From Gallionellales bacterium GWA2_60_142 (GTDB lineage Bacteria; Pseudomonadota; Gammaproteobacteria; Burkholderiales; Gallionellaceae), in contig MGWR01000024.1 of NCBI GenBank assembly GCA_001801085.1, forward strand, positions 1-48,988: a stretch of 48,988 nt of DNA. The letters run 5' to 3'. The notes below the pieces were generated by a model. The model was given only the letters and a program-made list of their open reading frames with translations. It was not told the DNA's origin and ran no database searches. Shown here in pieces: positions 38,101-46,372 of the stretch. Made by a program: the position numbers and the translations under genes. The first letter of the stretch is position 1. Every line of letters begins with the position of its first letter.

Positions 38101-41100
38101 GCTGGCGGGCAATCGGCCAATACCCTCTTTGTGCTGGAGGTGACAAATGTCAACGATGCGCCGACGGTGGCGAATCCAGTTGCAGACCAATCTGGATCGG
38201 CGGGACAGGCATTGAGTTTTTCCATTGCAAGCGGCGCTGTTGCAGCGGATGGTTCAATGACGGATACGACCGATGCGGGTACGGCGGATCAAGTCTGGAC
38301 GAGTTATGACAGTTATGTGGAAGGTGTCGTCAGCAACGATATTTTTTCGTTTGCGCGCGGTGCAGGTAATGTCTATTTCTTCGATTGGGATACGACCGCA
38401 GGGAACGTAGATACCATCCAGCTTGCCGATGTGCTGCCTTCCGATGTGACGGTATCGCAGGACGAGTGGGGCGGTGTGATCGTCTCCGTCAATGGCACGG
38501 GCGATAGCCTGTTTTTGGATCGTTGGCTTTACTCTGATACCTACAAGATCGAGCAGCTTGTTTTTGCGGACGGAACGGTTTGGGGGGTGAGCGACATCCA
38601 ATCCAGACTTTCCACTGCGCCGACAGCAGGTAATGATTACATCGCTGGAACCGACGGGAACGATGCCATCAAGGCATTAGCCGGAAATGATCGGCTAGCC
38701 GGCGGTGCAGGTGACGACACATTGCTGGGTGGCGCGGGGCACGATGTGCTGGAGGGCGGGAGCGGAAGCAACATCCTGAGCGGCGGCAGTGGCTCGGATG
38801 ATATGACTGCCGACTGGAGCTACACGGATACCGCCAATGACCTGCTGGATGGAGGCTCGGGCGATGATTATCTTTATGCCTCCATTTCTAACGATTTATT
38901 GATTGGAGGCGAGGGCAACGACGAATTGAGCGGCGATGACGGCAACGATGTTGTGCTGTTCAATCGCGGCGATGGTAAGGACTGGCATTACTCGGAGTCG
39001 GAAAACGGTGTGCCACTGATGGAACGCACGGATACCGTTTCACTGGGAGGTGGAATCGGTTACTCCGATCTGTCGTTCAGCCGCAATGGGAGCAATCTGA
39101 TCCTGAATGTCGGTAATGGCGAGTCGATTGTTTTTTCGAGTTGGTTCAACACGTCGTGGCAGGACAACAAGGCGATCAGTACGCTGCAGGTCATTGCCGA
39201 ATCGATGCCGGGGTACGATCCAAATTCCGACGATCCGTTATTGAACCAACGAATCCAGCAGTTCGATTTCGCCGGATTGGCGAACCGGTTCGAAGCCGAT
39301 CTGGCGATCGATCCGACGATTACTATTTGGCAACTAGCACCGCATCTGGCGGATTTCTCGCTGGGCGGATCGGATACTGCGGCCATCGGTGGTGACATGG
39401 CCTATCTGTACGGCAAGAACGACAACCTGGATGGGTTGAGCGAAGCCGAGTTGCGCGCGCAATTGAACGATGCGGGATTCGGCAAGGGCAATCAAACGTT
39501 GACCAAGGCAATGCCGGCGGTGGGAATCGGTGTGTTCGACGATGTGGATTTCATCCATGGCGACAGCCTGACTTATACCGCAACGTTGGCGGATGGTTCG
39601 ACGTTGCCATCATGGCTCACGTTCGATGCGGCGACGGGAATATTTAGCGGCGTACCGGGGAACGGCGATGCGGGCATCCTGCATGTGGCGGTGACGGCCA
39701 CCGATACCGGCGGACTTTCTGCGACCACGAATTTTGCGTTGACGGTTACGGGTAATGGGCCAATCAATGTCGCTCCGTTGGCCTCGGCTGACACGGTGAC
39801 TGCGAGTGAAGATGCCGCACAGTTCGCCATTTCTGCTGCCGATCTGCTGGCCAACGATACCGACCCGGATGTCGGCGATACGCTCGCGCTTACCGGCTTC
39901 GATGCTACGACTGCATTGGGTAATACCGTTACCCAAGATGCCAGCGGCAGTCTCTCACTCGATATCGGCAACGATTGTCAATCGCTGGGTACAGGCCAAA
40001 CTGCCACCGATAGTTTCGGCTACACCATCAGCGACAACACTGGCGCAACGGCCAGCAGTGTTGTAGAGGTAACCATTGTCGGTGCGAACGATGCGCCTGT
40101 TTTAGCAACGCTCATTGCCGCTCAGCAGGCCAACGAAGATGCGGCATTCAATTTTGCTATCCCGGCGAATACGTTCACCGATATCGACAACGGCGATACG
40201 CTGACCTATAGCGCGAAACTGTCCGATGGCAGTTCACTCCCCAGTTGGCTGGTCTTCGATGCCGCCAGCCAGATATTCTGCGGCACGCCGCTCAATGGGG
40301 ATGTGGCCAATTTGAACGTCGTGGTGACGGCTACCGACACGGGCGGGCTGAGCGCATCCGGCGCGTTCAACCTCAACGTCGCGAACGTCAACGACGCACC
40401 GATAACATCCGATGATGCCGTGGCGACAAACGAGGATGCGGCGGCGATCTTGATTGCAACTGCCGACCTGCTGTTGAACGACACCGACATCGACGCGGGC
40501 GACACTTTTATCGTGAGCGGATTCGATGCGGTTTCCGCGAACGGCAATGCCGTCGCACGGGATGCAGTCGGCAATCTGCTGTTCGACCTCGGCAACCGCT
40601 ACCAGTCGCTGGCACAAGGTCAGACTGCGACCGACACCTTCAGCTACACCGTGAGCGATACGGCGGGTGCGATTTCAACCGCCACGGTGAATGTCACCAT
40701 CAACGGCCTCAACGATGGCCCGGTCACCCAAGACGACTTTGTGGGCATGTCGCAAGACACGGTACAACCGGCCACCGGCAACGTGCTTATCAACGACAGC
40801 GATATCGATCAAGGAACGGTGCTCAGCGTGGCGAATGCCGGTGTCATCGCCGGAAACTACGGCAGCCTGACGTTGAATGCGGATGGAAGCTATCGCTACA
40901 TACTGAATAACGCTTTGGTGCAATCTCTGGGGGCGGGACAGAGCGTCACCGAGACCTTCGCCTACCGGGCGACAGACGGCATCGCCGTCACACCGGCGAC
41001 ATTGACGGTGATGATCGATGGTGCAAACGACGCCCCCATAGTGGCAACTCCGATTGCGGGTCAGCAAACCAACGAAGATGCACCGTTCAGTTTCACTATC

Positions 41101-43893
41101 CCGGCGGGCAGCTTCACCGACATCGACCATGGCGACGTGCTGACCTACAGCGCGACGCTGTCCGATGGCAGCGCGCTGCCGACTTGGCTTAGCTTCGACG
41201 CGGCGACGCAAACCTTCAGCGGCACACCGGCCAACGGGGATGTGGGCAACCTGAACGTGCTGGTGACGGCGACCGACACGGGCGGCTTGAGCGCGTCCAG
41301 CGCGTTCAACCTCAACGTCGTCAACGTCAACGACACCCCGACGGCGAATGCCGATACCGGAGCGGCTATCGAAGATGGCGGCGCAGTGCTGCTCGATGCT
41401 GCAACTTTGCTGGCAAACGATACCGACCCTGATTTCATCCACGGCGACGCGCTCAACATCGTCGGGGTATCGCAAGCATCGTCTGGCGCAGCGGTATCGC
41501 TCGTTAACGGTGCGGTGCAATACGATGCGGGAACCCTGTTCCAATCGCTGGCGCAAGGCCAGACCGCCACCGACACCTTCAGCTACACCGTGAGCGACAC
41601 GGCGGGGGCGACCAGCACCGCCACCGTCACCATGACCATTGCCGGTGTGAATGACAGGCCGGTCACGGCAAACGATGCGGCTGCGGTGCAGGAAGATGGC
41701 GTCCTCGTTGCCACTGGTAACGTACTGACCAACGACGCCGACGTGGATCAGGGCGCCGTGTTGAGCGTCGCCAATGCGGGCACGCTGCAAGGAATCTATG
41801 GCAGCTTGGTGCTGAACGCCGACGGCAACTACAGCTACGCGCTGGACAATGCCTCGCTCGCCGTGCAATCGCTCGCCGCCGGACAAGTCGTCAGCGAAAC
41901 CTTCTCCTATCAGGCGACCGACGGCGTCGCGACAACTCCGGCCACGCTCACCGTCACGATCACCGGCAGCAACGACGCCCCTGTCGCGCAGAACGATAGC
42001 GCGACCGTAGACGAGGACAGCCTGTTTACGATCCAATCGGATGCGCTGTTGGCGAACGACACTGATGCGGACATCGGCGACACCAAAACCATCAGCCGTG
42101 TGGACGGTGTTTCCGCATCGGGCGCAGCGGTTTCGCTTGTCATTTCGACAGGCGCAGGACTGGGACGCGCGGTGCAGTACGATCCTTCGACAAACTCAGG
42201 ACAGGTTAACAGCACCTTGTTCCAGTCGTTGGCGCAAGGCCAGACCGCCAACGACACCTTCGGCTACACCGTGACCGACAGCGCGGGGGCGACCAGCACC
42301 GCCACCGTCACCATGATCATCACCGGTGTAAACGATGCCCCCGTGACCGCCGCAGACGACGCGACCGCCTTGCAAGAAGATGCGAGCATCACCGCCAGCG
42401 GCAACGTGCTCGCGAACGATAGCGATATCGACCAAGGCGCGGTGCTCGTCGTAGCGAATGCGGGCGTGTTCGCGGGCCAATACGGCCAACTCACGTTGGC
42501 TGCCGACGGCAGCTACAGCTACGCGCTGGACAACGTCTCGCTTGGCGTCCAGTCGCTGGCCGCAGGACAGTTCGTCACCGAGACCTTTGCCTATGAGGCC
42601 AGCGACGGCATCGCATCGACAGCCTCTACTTTGAGCGTCAGCATCGCCGGAGCGAACGACGGCCCGGTCACCGTGAACGACACGGCTGCCGTGCAGGAAG
42701 ATGCCATCCTCGTTGCCTCCGGCAACGTGCTCGCGAACGACAGCGATATCGATCAGGGCACAGTGCTGAGCATCGCCGATGCCGGTGTCCGCGCGGGCAG
42801 CTACGGCAATCTGACGCTTGCGGCGGATGGCGGCTACACCTATAGCCTCGACAACACCTCAATCACGGTGCAGTCGCTGGGACGCAGCATGCAGGTCGCC
42901 GAACACTTCGGCTACACCGCCACGGACGGCATCGCCAGTACAGCCTCGGTGTTGGATGTATTCCTGAGCGGGACGAACGATGCACCGATACTGGTATCGC
43001 CACTGGACGACCAGTACCTCCGGAGCGACGAGCACTTCTCGTGGCAGATGCCAGCCGAGAGTTTCACCGACATCGATCAGGGGGACATACTGGACTATAC
43101 GGCGACCATGGCCGACGGCTCCGCACTGCCGGAATGGCTGGAGTTTGACGCCGCCACCCGAACCTTCTCGGGCGAAGCTCCAAAAGAGAGAAGCTCCCTG
43201 GATGTCCGCATCACCGCCACCGACAAGGTCGCCGCAACCGGCAGCACCGCAGGCAGCCTCTCGGCTTCCGATGTATTCCAGATCACGGTTAGTCGCGGCA
43301 ACGAAGGCGTGGGCAACGGAGAGGATGTGCCGCCACCGGGCCATGATGAAAACTCGAACGACGGTGCCGGCAGTTCGCCCGGCCATCCGGGAAGCGGAGG
43401 CGGCAACAATCATGCTGCGGATTCCGGTTCGCATTCGAACAAGGATGAATCCGATGATCGTTCTTCCGACAGGAAGTCAAACAAAGACGATGGCCACGCG
43501 AAGGATGGCGAAGACAACGCCAGCCGTAACACCGACGAATTGATCCAATCGTGGTTCGACAGGGAAAGCGAAAGCGAACAGTTTTCCTCCTTTAGCCAGA
43601 TGGAGCGCAACGGCGAACGCGGTAGCCAGACCGAATGGCAGGTGAACCGGAATGTCGCCCAAGGCGTCGGCGGCGATGTCAGTGATGAATGGGAACGGAT
43701 GAACGCGCGGCTCAAGCAGCATCTGGAACAGAGCGGAGGCGACGAAGGCAGCTTCGCCGACAGCGCGGGTGCCGGATCGTTCGGGCTATACGGTTCGGGC
43801 CAGCAAAATATTTCCCTGTCCGGCATGGGCAACAGCCAACAACTGAAGGGATTCGCGGGGCTCAAGGAGGGACTGGAACGATTGGCGGCTTGA
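32101..43893 (+). CDS. Giant type I-secreted hydrolase/RTX/CADG/VCBS protein
   Basis: This 3930-residue secreted protein has no N-terminal signal peptide, as expected for type I secretion. Residues 1 to about 620 resemble a lipase-like alpha/beta hydrolase: GYSLSG at 191-196 matches the nucleophile elbow GxSxG, with S193 the likely nucleophile. RTX calcium-binding nonapeptides (GGxGNDxLxG) form blocks near 641-690, 820-965, 1000-1105, 1220-1300, 1800-1840 and 2177-2290, joined by RTX-associated domains (FADGTTLS). CADG/He_PIG repeats lie near 1920-2020, 2470-2555, 2670-2765, 2980-3077 and 3634-3737. VCBS or cadherin-like repeats fill 2560-3625. The last ~190 residues are Ser/Asp/Gly-rich and end in the presumed export signal. 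AGGAG precedes the ATG. No N-terminal retention module is seen, so it may be released. Confidence 0.92.
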   Translation: MSTNIKAWYDFVLQQMAAESYVNQSDIFGGPLSVRQVSMYGSNNPSYQNGLPETKDILPGATRMTATQANDFLTHYTIVSHIPNTASGFSATLMRDNQSGAYTLSIRSTEYFNASQGGDWMRDGLPGADGEIGGKGFAFGQIASMESYYDHLKLGESFDATTGAWVSDPALDDFKNQFGTGGTGGVLNVSGYSLSGQLADTFKALHPEVNQACVFNATGMGNISNGTLSTMVNDLRARLLAAGINLADPSSQNIYAVVDPLDSSVKSPYQTIVDDIVSSYGTSYDKFGGDTLTPNNTAQLFGRGAHNDLELVANAGDHVPATMIFIEDQPNVQGTGPISLLDSLTGTTSDYGTTHSITLLADSLAVMSVFERLGLDMSANAIDTSTGLRDMYNILAAGSNQLGVGLLLSNGTADGNSLEKSVEALAKLIVGETAFSAILGGRQEFAYGQSGGQFSNLDNRGKFYEVLNAIDQALTGSTATLRVETLVGNKNADALLAAATDTQNPDRAMAYRYALLNGNPFAVLGFDYGQRNISHELDLYDPATGVGGISLEYLKERAAFIERKIYYSLHDASYNIADNMSVPGYDINNPGNDVPGNTDIYVNNNARWEDRATGIVLQRSGITADTRRVIFGSDANETDITGANAADALFGGGGDDKLTGGRGNDHLEGGRGNDTYVYTQGDGLDTILDTDGNGQIKIDTITLSGGNQYGDNRVFCGKDATGASHLYTVVAENKDDQGNLVSRDLIVDGALLIKGYIPTAGNHLGIDLTAAVADVNPTTTLDIVGDFGPKDFYDASGNVYYQYDGLNNLVTDPNKKGTRNDILYGSTGNDHITSENGDDTIDASFGGVSDILDGGAGRDIVIAGTGNDILIGGTEGDLLNGGAGDDRIYAGTQVDAATAIAQGNPSTVSGQATGAGQQGDWLTGGDGSDTLVGSNADDVLSGGAGGDLLIGGAGDDSIFGDINWRAGSLNWTVTDTAAGRLFSPAIGSASPTDTTGSADVIYAGEGRDWVKAGGGNDVVFGENGNDQLSGNGGNDSLLGGAGEDILIGDGGEIGIDPGSNPGSDYLDGGADKDVIFGGAGDDIIVGGTGDDTLYGEAGQDTYIFNRGDGNDTVYDLKAENNIFRFGAGISEKDITLRLGSLMLDLGNGDAVHIRNVEHRAPTQQELDAGIHQQGDVIDTLADFDRNDVFNSSSIGGFEFADGTTLSTTELLARGFDLDGTSLDDTLTGTNTTDRINGLDGNDTLAGNDGNDILNGGAGDDALSGGNGADWLDGGAGYDTLDGGGGADTFTLRLGAGQDTIINADYRDNIVFGAGIAASSVVASASDAGLLLSYGPSTGSGQAGDSVLLAGTYPDELRFADGSTLKVDQLFVAQGGTPGYDVAGDGTDQTLADTSGWAGSFSGGAGNDTLLGGGRGTTYHFNPGDGTDNLIDLGGVDTVSFGTGITVNDIAFAYENWGDYSPRFKVYYGAAAGDVISILNGEQGAIEQFSFADGTSYSFAELAALKGFIAPAETTVGSLIQPWGNEQIVVGAAGNDVIQAGNDSSVIYAGGKGDDRIQISENDGMGVARLLFNAGDGHDTISVVKNSVFNHMPENTVLTFGSGINPNSLTFGESNRTVEYRNAWGTVYYTYTVTDLTIGYGTAGDSILVQGGLDNSAYFEFADGSRRSYLGMFGLEAGSVSGGGQAGASYQFDLGSGSQVIDGNSVGVGGQPISSVTFGAGITPDMVSLGLGSLLIRVGDPSTGSGQVDELHIADFNPNDAYAANQIQSFRFADGTTLSYSQLIDLGFDLKGSAGDDTITGTSATDRIDGLDGNDTLDGGVGNDVLSGGAGDDIYLFGYGDGVDRIYDYGANASLDKLSFKDSVNPGDVRVVRNGDDLELHLAGSADIAVLSNWYVDNAHRIEQVQFADGTVWDKQAIAAMTGALISAQPLADQTALEDGAYRFAIPADAFSEMNLTYTATMADGSPLPDWLSFDAATGAFSGTPSNGDVGSLELSVAAANAGGQSANTLFVLEVTNVNDAPTVANPVADQSGSAGQALSFSIASGAVAADGSMTDTTDAGTADQVWTSYDSYVEGVVSNDIFSFARGAGNVYFFDWDTTAGNVDTIQLADVLPSDVTVSQDEWGGVIVSVNGTGDSLFLDRWLYSDTYKIEQLVFADGTVWGVSDIQSRLSTAPTAGNDYIAGTDGNDAIKALAGNDRLAGGAGDDTLLGGAGHDVLEGGSGSNILSGGSGSDDMTADWSYTDTANDLLDGGSGDDYLYASISNDLLIGGEGNDELSGDDGNDVVLFNRGDGKDWHYSESENGVPLMERTDTVSLGGGIGYSDLSFSRNGSNLILNVGNGESIVFSSWFNTSWQDNKAISTLQVIAESMPGYDPNSDDPLLNQRIQQFDFAGLANRFEADLAIDPTITIWQLAPHLADFSLGGSDTAAIGGDMAYLYGKNDNLDGLSEAELRAQLNDAGFGKGNQTLTKAMPAVGIGVFDDVDFIHGDSLTYTATLADGSTLPSWLTFDAATGIFSGVPGNGDAGILHVAVTATDTGGLSATTNFALTVTGNGPINVAPLASADTVTASEDAAQFAISAADLLANDTDPDVGDTLALTGFDATTALGNTVTQDASGSLSLDIGNDCQSLGTGQTATDSFGYTISDNTGATASSVVEVTIVGANDAPVLATLIAAQQANEDAAFNFAIPANTFTDIDNGDTLTYSAKLSDGSSLPSWLVFDAASQIFCGTPLNGDVANLNVVVTATDTGGLSASGAFNLNVANVNDAPITSDDAVATNEDAAAILIATADLLLNDTDIDAGDTFIVSGFDAVSANGNAVARDAVGNLLFDLGNRYQSLAQGQTATDTFSYTVSDTAGAISTATVNVTINGLNDGPVTQDDFVGMSQDTVQPATGNVLINDSDIDQGTVLSVANAGVIAGNYGSLTLNADGSYRYILNNALVQSLGAGQSVTETFAYRATDGIAVTPATLTVMIDGANDAPIVATPIAGQQTNEDAPFSFTIPAGSFTDIDHGDVLTYSATLSDGSALPTWLSFDAATQTFSGTPANGDVGNLNVLVTATDTGGLSASSAFNLNVVNVNDTPTANADTGAAIEDGGAVLLDAATLLANDTDPDFIHGDALNIVGVSQASSGAAVSLVNGAVQYDAGTLFQSLAQGQTATDTFSYTVSDTAGATSTATVTMTIAGVNDRPVTANDAAAVQEDGVLVATGNVLTNDADVDQGAVLSVANAGTLQGIYGSLVLNADGNYSYALDNASLAVQSLAAGQVVSETFSYQATDGVATTPATLTVTITGSNDAPVAQNDSATVDEDSLFTIQSDALLANDTDADIGDTKTISRVDGVSASGAAVSLVISTGAGLGRAVQYDPSTNSGQVNSTLFQSLAQGQTANDTFGYTVTDSAGATSTATVTMIITGVNDAPVTAADDATALQEDASITASGNVLANDSDIDQGAVLVVANAGVFAGQYGQLTLAADGSYSYALDNVSLGVQSLAAGQFVTETFAYEASDGIASTASTLSVSIAGANDGPVTVNDTAAVQEDAILVASGNVLANDSDIDQGTVLSIADAGVRAGSYGNLTLAADGGYTYSLDNTSITVQSLGRSMQVAEHFGYTATDGIASTASVLDVFLSGTNDAPILVSPLDDQYLRSDEHFSWQMPAESFTDIDQGDILDYTATMADGSALPEWLEFDAATRTFSGEAPKERSSLDVRITATDKVAATGSTAGSLSASDVFQITVSRGNEGVGNGEDVPPPGHDENSNDGAGSSPGHPGSGGGNNHAADSGSHSNKDESDDRSSDRKSNKDDGHAKDGEDNASRNTDELIQSWFDRESESEQFSSFSQMERNGERGSQTEWQVNRNVAQGVGGDVSDEWERMNARLKQHLEQSGGDEGSFADSAGAGSFGLYGSGQQNISLSGMGNSQQLKGFAGLKEGLERLAA
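34812..34834 (+). repeat. In-frame palindromic repeat insert 1 in the giant gene
   Basis: TCCTTCGACAGTCTCAGGAC and three further bases encode the peptide PSTVSGQ (about residues 905-911) between RTX blocks. Copies 2-5 lie downstream in the same gene, two of them in one domain. Confidence 0.75.
36103..36124 (+). repeat. In-frame palindromic repeat insert 2 in the giant gene
   Basis: CCTTCGACAGGCTCAGGACA is the cleanest copy and encodes PSTGSGQ near residue 1335, in the same reading phase as insert 1. Confidence 0.8.
37317..37337 (+). repeat. In-frame palindromic repeat insert 3 in the giant gene
   Basis: TCCTTCGACAGGCTCAGGAC encodes DPSTGSGQ near residue 1740, within a loop of an RTX-associated domain. 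Confidence 0.8.
42142..42162 (+). repeat. In-frame palindromic repeat insert 4 (diverged)
   Basis: TTTCGACAGGCGCAGGAC is a worn copy encoding ISTGAGLG near residue 3348. The sister repeat at 41500-41550 reads SLVNGAVQYD without it, so the extra residues mark the insertion. Confidence 0.65.
42183..42205 (+). repeat. In-frame palindromic repeat insert 5 in the giant gene
   Basis: TCCTTCGACAAACTCAGGAC encodes DPSTNSGQ near residue 3361, only 20 bp after insert 4 and in the same domain. The sister domain has YDAGTLFQSL where this one has the insert before TLFQSL. Confidence 0.78.
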
Positions 43894-43989
43894 CCCCGGC
43901 GAACATGGCGGGCGGGATAGTCGGCGACTTGCACGGTTTTATTGTGCTTGGTCGAATGGCTAATTGATCCGGCAGGGGCAGCGGTTTTC

Positions 43990-44078
43990 GTAGGAGCGGC
44001 TTTCACCCTAAAGGGTACGAGAGCCGCGAAGGGATGCGGATGTGCGGCGTGTCCAATCGCGGCTGAAGCCGCTCCTAC
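43990..44078. repeat. Inverted pair of REP elements between giant gene and exporter gene
   Basis: GTAGGAGCGGCTT (43990-44002) and AAGCCGCTCCTAC (44066-44078) are a perfect 13-bp inverted pair. The right unit continues as TCGCGGCTGAAGCCGCTCC, the shape of the common REP family of gamma- and betaproteobacteria. They take up much of the 253-bp gap and could stabilise the upstream mRNA or lower exporter expression. Confidence 0.82.
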
Positions 44079-44146
44079 AGGGGCGGTGGTTTGCGTGGGG
44101 GCGACTGTGTTTTCCCCGAACAAAATAATTCAAGTAAGGGTTGTGT

Positions 44147-46372
44147 ATGCACTATTCCCGGCAAGACATGTTGTGGCTGATCGGCAGCCTGTCCCGCGTA
44201 TTCCGCATTCCGTTCGACCCGCAACTCATCACCCAGCAATTCCCGCCGCCGTATTCCCGCACCTCGCTGCTCAATGCCTTGCAGGCTTTGGATTTCAAGG
44301 TCGGGGAGATGGAGCTGGACGAGGAGGGTATCGCGACGCTTGAGCGCATCCCGTTTCCTGTGGTGGCGTTTGTGCGCGAAGACGAAGATGCGTCTCTTGT
44401 CGGTCGGGCGGCACCTGTCCTGAGCGAGCCGAAGCGGCCCGACATGGTGGGCGTAGCCCACCCTACAGCCGAACTTGCTGCTGGTGGAACGGATGCGTCG
44501 CCCGCCACGCCCGTGCTGCTGGTCAAGGCCGACGAAGAATGCGTGTTGTTCTTCCGCGTCGGGGCCGATGAGCCGGAAACCATTCCGCTATCCGAATTCA
44601 GCAAACACTTCCGCACCGACATCCTGTTGGTCGCGCGCGACACCGCGCAATCCGCTGCCGAGCTCGAAGAAGAGCAGTCCGCCTCCGCCCCGCAGCCCGG
44701 TTCGCCTGGACACACCCCGTTCGGCTTCCGCTGGTTCGTGCCGGAGTTGATGAAGCATAAGCGCGTCTGGCGCGACATTCTGATCGCATCGTTTGCGATC
44801 CAGTTGGTCGGGCTGGTCACGCCGCTGTTCACCCAGGTCATCATCGACAAGGTTATCGTCCACCAGACCCAGAGCACCCTGATCGCCATCGCCGCCGGGC
44901 TGGTGATGTTCATGCTGTTTTCCAGCGCGATGACCTGGCTGCGTCAGTACTTCGTGCTGCACACCGGCAACCGCATCGACGCGGTGCTGGGCAGTCAGGT
45001 GTTCCGCCACCTGTTGCACCTGCCGCTGCCGTATTTCGAGCATCGGCCTACCGGCACGCTGGTTGCCCGCCTGCACGGCGTCGAGACCGTGCGCGAATTC
45101 ATCTCGGGTGCGGCCGTTACGCTGCTGCTCGATCTGCCGTTCCTGTTCATCTTCATCGCGGTGATGTTTTGGTACAGTTGGCAGCTCACGCTGATCGCGC
45201 TGTTGCTGCTGTCGCTGATTACCGCACTGAGCTTCACCGTCACGCCCGCGTTGCGCGACAAGCTCAACCACCAGTTTCTCTTGGGCGCGAAGAATCAGGC
45301 TTTCGTCACCGAATACGTCGCCGGCATGGAGACCGTCAAATCGTTGCAGATGGAGCCGGTGCTGGAACACAAATACGGCGACCTGCTGTCGAACTACCTC
45401 GCCGCCGGATTCGCCACGCGCCAGTTGTCGAACAGCTACAACGTCGTCGCCAATGCGCTGGAACAGATCATGACGCTGTCCATCCTCGTAGTGGGCGCGC
45501 TGCTGGTGATGCGGAACGACGGTTTCACCATCGGTATGCTGGTCGCGTTCCAGATGTTCGCCGGACGCATGAGCCAGCCGATGCTGCGCCTGGCTGGCCT
45601 GTGGCAGGAATTCCAGCAGGCCGACATTGCCGTCAAGCGTCTGGGCGACCTGATGGATGCGCCCGCCGAACCGCATGCGCTGGTGCCCGCCCGCGCCCGC
45701 AGCGGGGCAGGGGGCAAGGTCGAGTTGAAGAACGTCAGCTTCCGCTACAGCGACAAACACCCCTACCTGTACCGCAGCCTCGACCTGACTCTGAACGCAG
45801 GCAAACTCAGCGTGCTGATGGGCCCCTCCGGTTGCGGCAAGAGCACGCTGGGCAAGATGCTGCAAGGCTTCTACTGGCCGACCGATGGCAGCATCCTGCT
45901 CGACGGTTACGACATCCGCCACCTCGCCGCCAACGAACTGCGCGCCAACTTCGGCGTCGTGCCGCAGGAGACGCGCTTGTTTTCGGGCACGCTGTTCGAG
46001 AACCTGCAACTGGCCAATCCTCACGCCAGCTTCGAAGAAATCGTCCACGCCTGCCAACTGGCCGAGATCCATGCGGTGATCGAACAACTGCCGCAGGGCT
46101 ATCAGACCCCGGTTGGCGAGAACGGTATCGGCCTGTCCGGCGGACAGCGCCAGCGCATCGCCATCGCCCGCGCGCTGCTCAAGCGTCCGCGCGTGCTGAT
46201 CTTCGACGAAGCGGTCAGCAATCTCGATCAAGTCACTGCGGAGCATTTCGCCGGCACGATCAACAAACTCAAGGGAAAAGTCACGATGCTGTTCATCACC
46301 CACCAGTTGCCCAAGGCCTTGCAGGTGGACGAGACGATAGACTTCGGCAAGTTGACGGCGAATCGCTCCTGA
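44147..46372 (+). CDS. Type I secretion ABC exporter (HlyB type)
   Basis: This inner-membrane exporter takes the giant protein through the envelope with the HlyD adaptor. The N-terminal part (to about 165) is a C39-like domain without the catalytic Cys, as in RTX exporters that do not trim their cargo. Membrane helices follow at about 210-470. The ATPase domain has Walker A GPSGCGKST (559-567), signature LSGGQRQRIAIARA, Walker B VLIFDEAVSNLD and H-loop ITHQLP. At 741 residues it is slightly long because of an extra loop near 90-125 that contains an inserted REP element. ATG 44147 is used, with AAGGG 7 nt before it; TTG 44141 is an alternative. Confidence 0.95.
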   Translation: MHYSRQDMLWLIGSLSRVFRIPFDPQLITQQFPPPYSRTSLLNALQALDFKVGEMELDEEGIATLERIPFPVVAFVREDEDASLVGRAAPVLSEPKRPDMVGVAHPTAELAAGGTDASPATPVLLVKADEECVLFFRVGADEPETIPLSEFSKHFRTDILLVARDTAQSAAELEEEQSASAPQPGSPGHTPFGFRWFVPELMKHKRVWRDILIASFAIQLVGLVTPLFTQVIIDKVIVHQTQSTLIAIAAGLVMFMLFSSAMTWLRQYFVLHTGNRIDAVLGSQVFRHLLHLPLPYFEHRPTGTLVARLHGVETVREFISGAAVTLLLDLPFLFIFIAVMFWYSWQLTLIALLLLSLITALSFTVTPALRDKLNHQFLLGAKNQAFVTEYVAGMETVKSLQMEPVLEHKYGDLLSNYLAAGFATRQLSNSYNVVANALEQIMTLSILVVGALLVMRNDGFTIGMLVAFQMFAGRMSQPMLRLAGLWQEFQQADIAVKRLGDLMDAPAEPHALVPARARSGAGGKVELKNVSFRYSDKHPYLYRSLDLTLNAGKLSVLMGPSGCGKSTLGKMLQGFYWPTDGSILLDGYDIRHLAANELRANFGVVPQETRLFSGTLFENLQLANPHASFEEIVHACQLAEIHAVIEQLPQGYQTPVGENGIGLSGGQRQRIAIARALLKRPRVLIFDEAVSNLDQVTAEHFAGTINKLKGKVTMLFITHQLPKALQVDETIDFGKLTANRS
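44446..44467. repeat. REP-like palindrome inside the exporter coding sequence
   Basis: GGTGGGCGTAGCCCACC followed by CTACA is the reverse form of the element at 29512-29533, with paired changes in the stem. It encodes MVGVAHPT at residues 100-107 and keeps the frame. The residues around it (about 90-125) look like an extra loop in the C39-like domain. Confidence 0.8.

Noticed and set aside
34000-42970. CRISPR-like array, from the regular DNA repeats
   Set aside because: The periodicity comes from RTX nonapeptides and VCBS/CADG protein repeats, with coding constraint and no uniform spacers.
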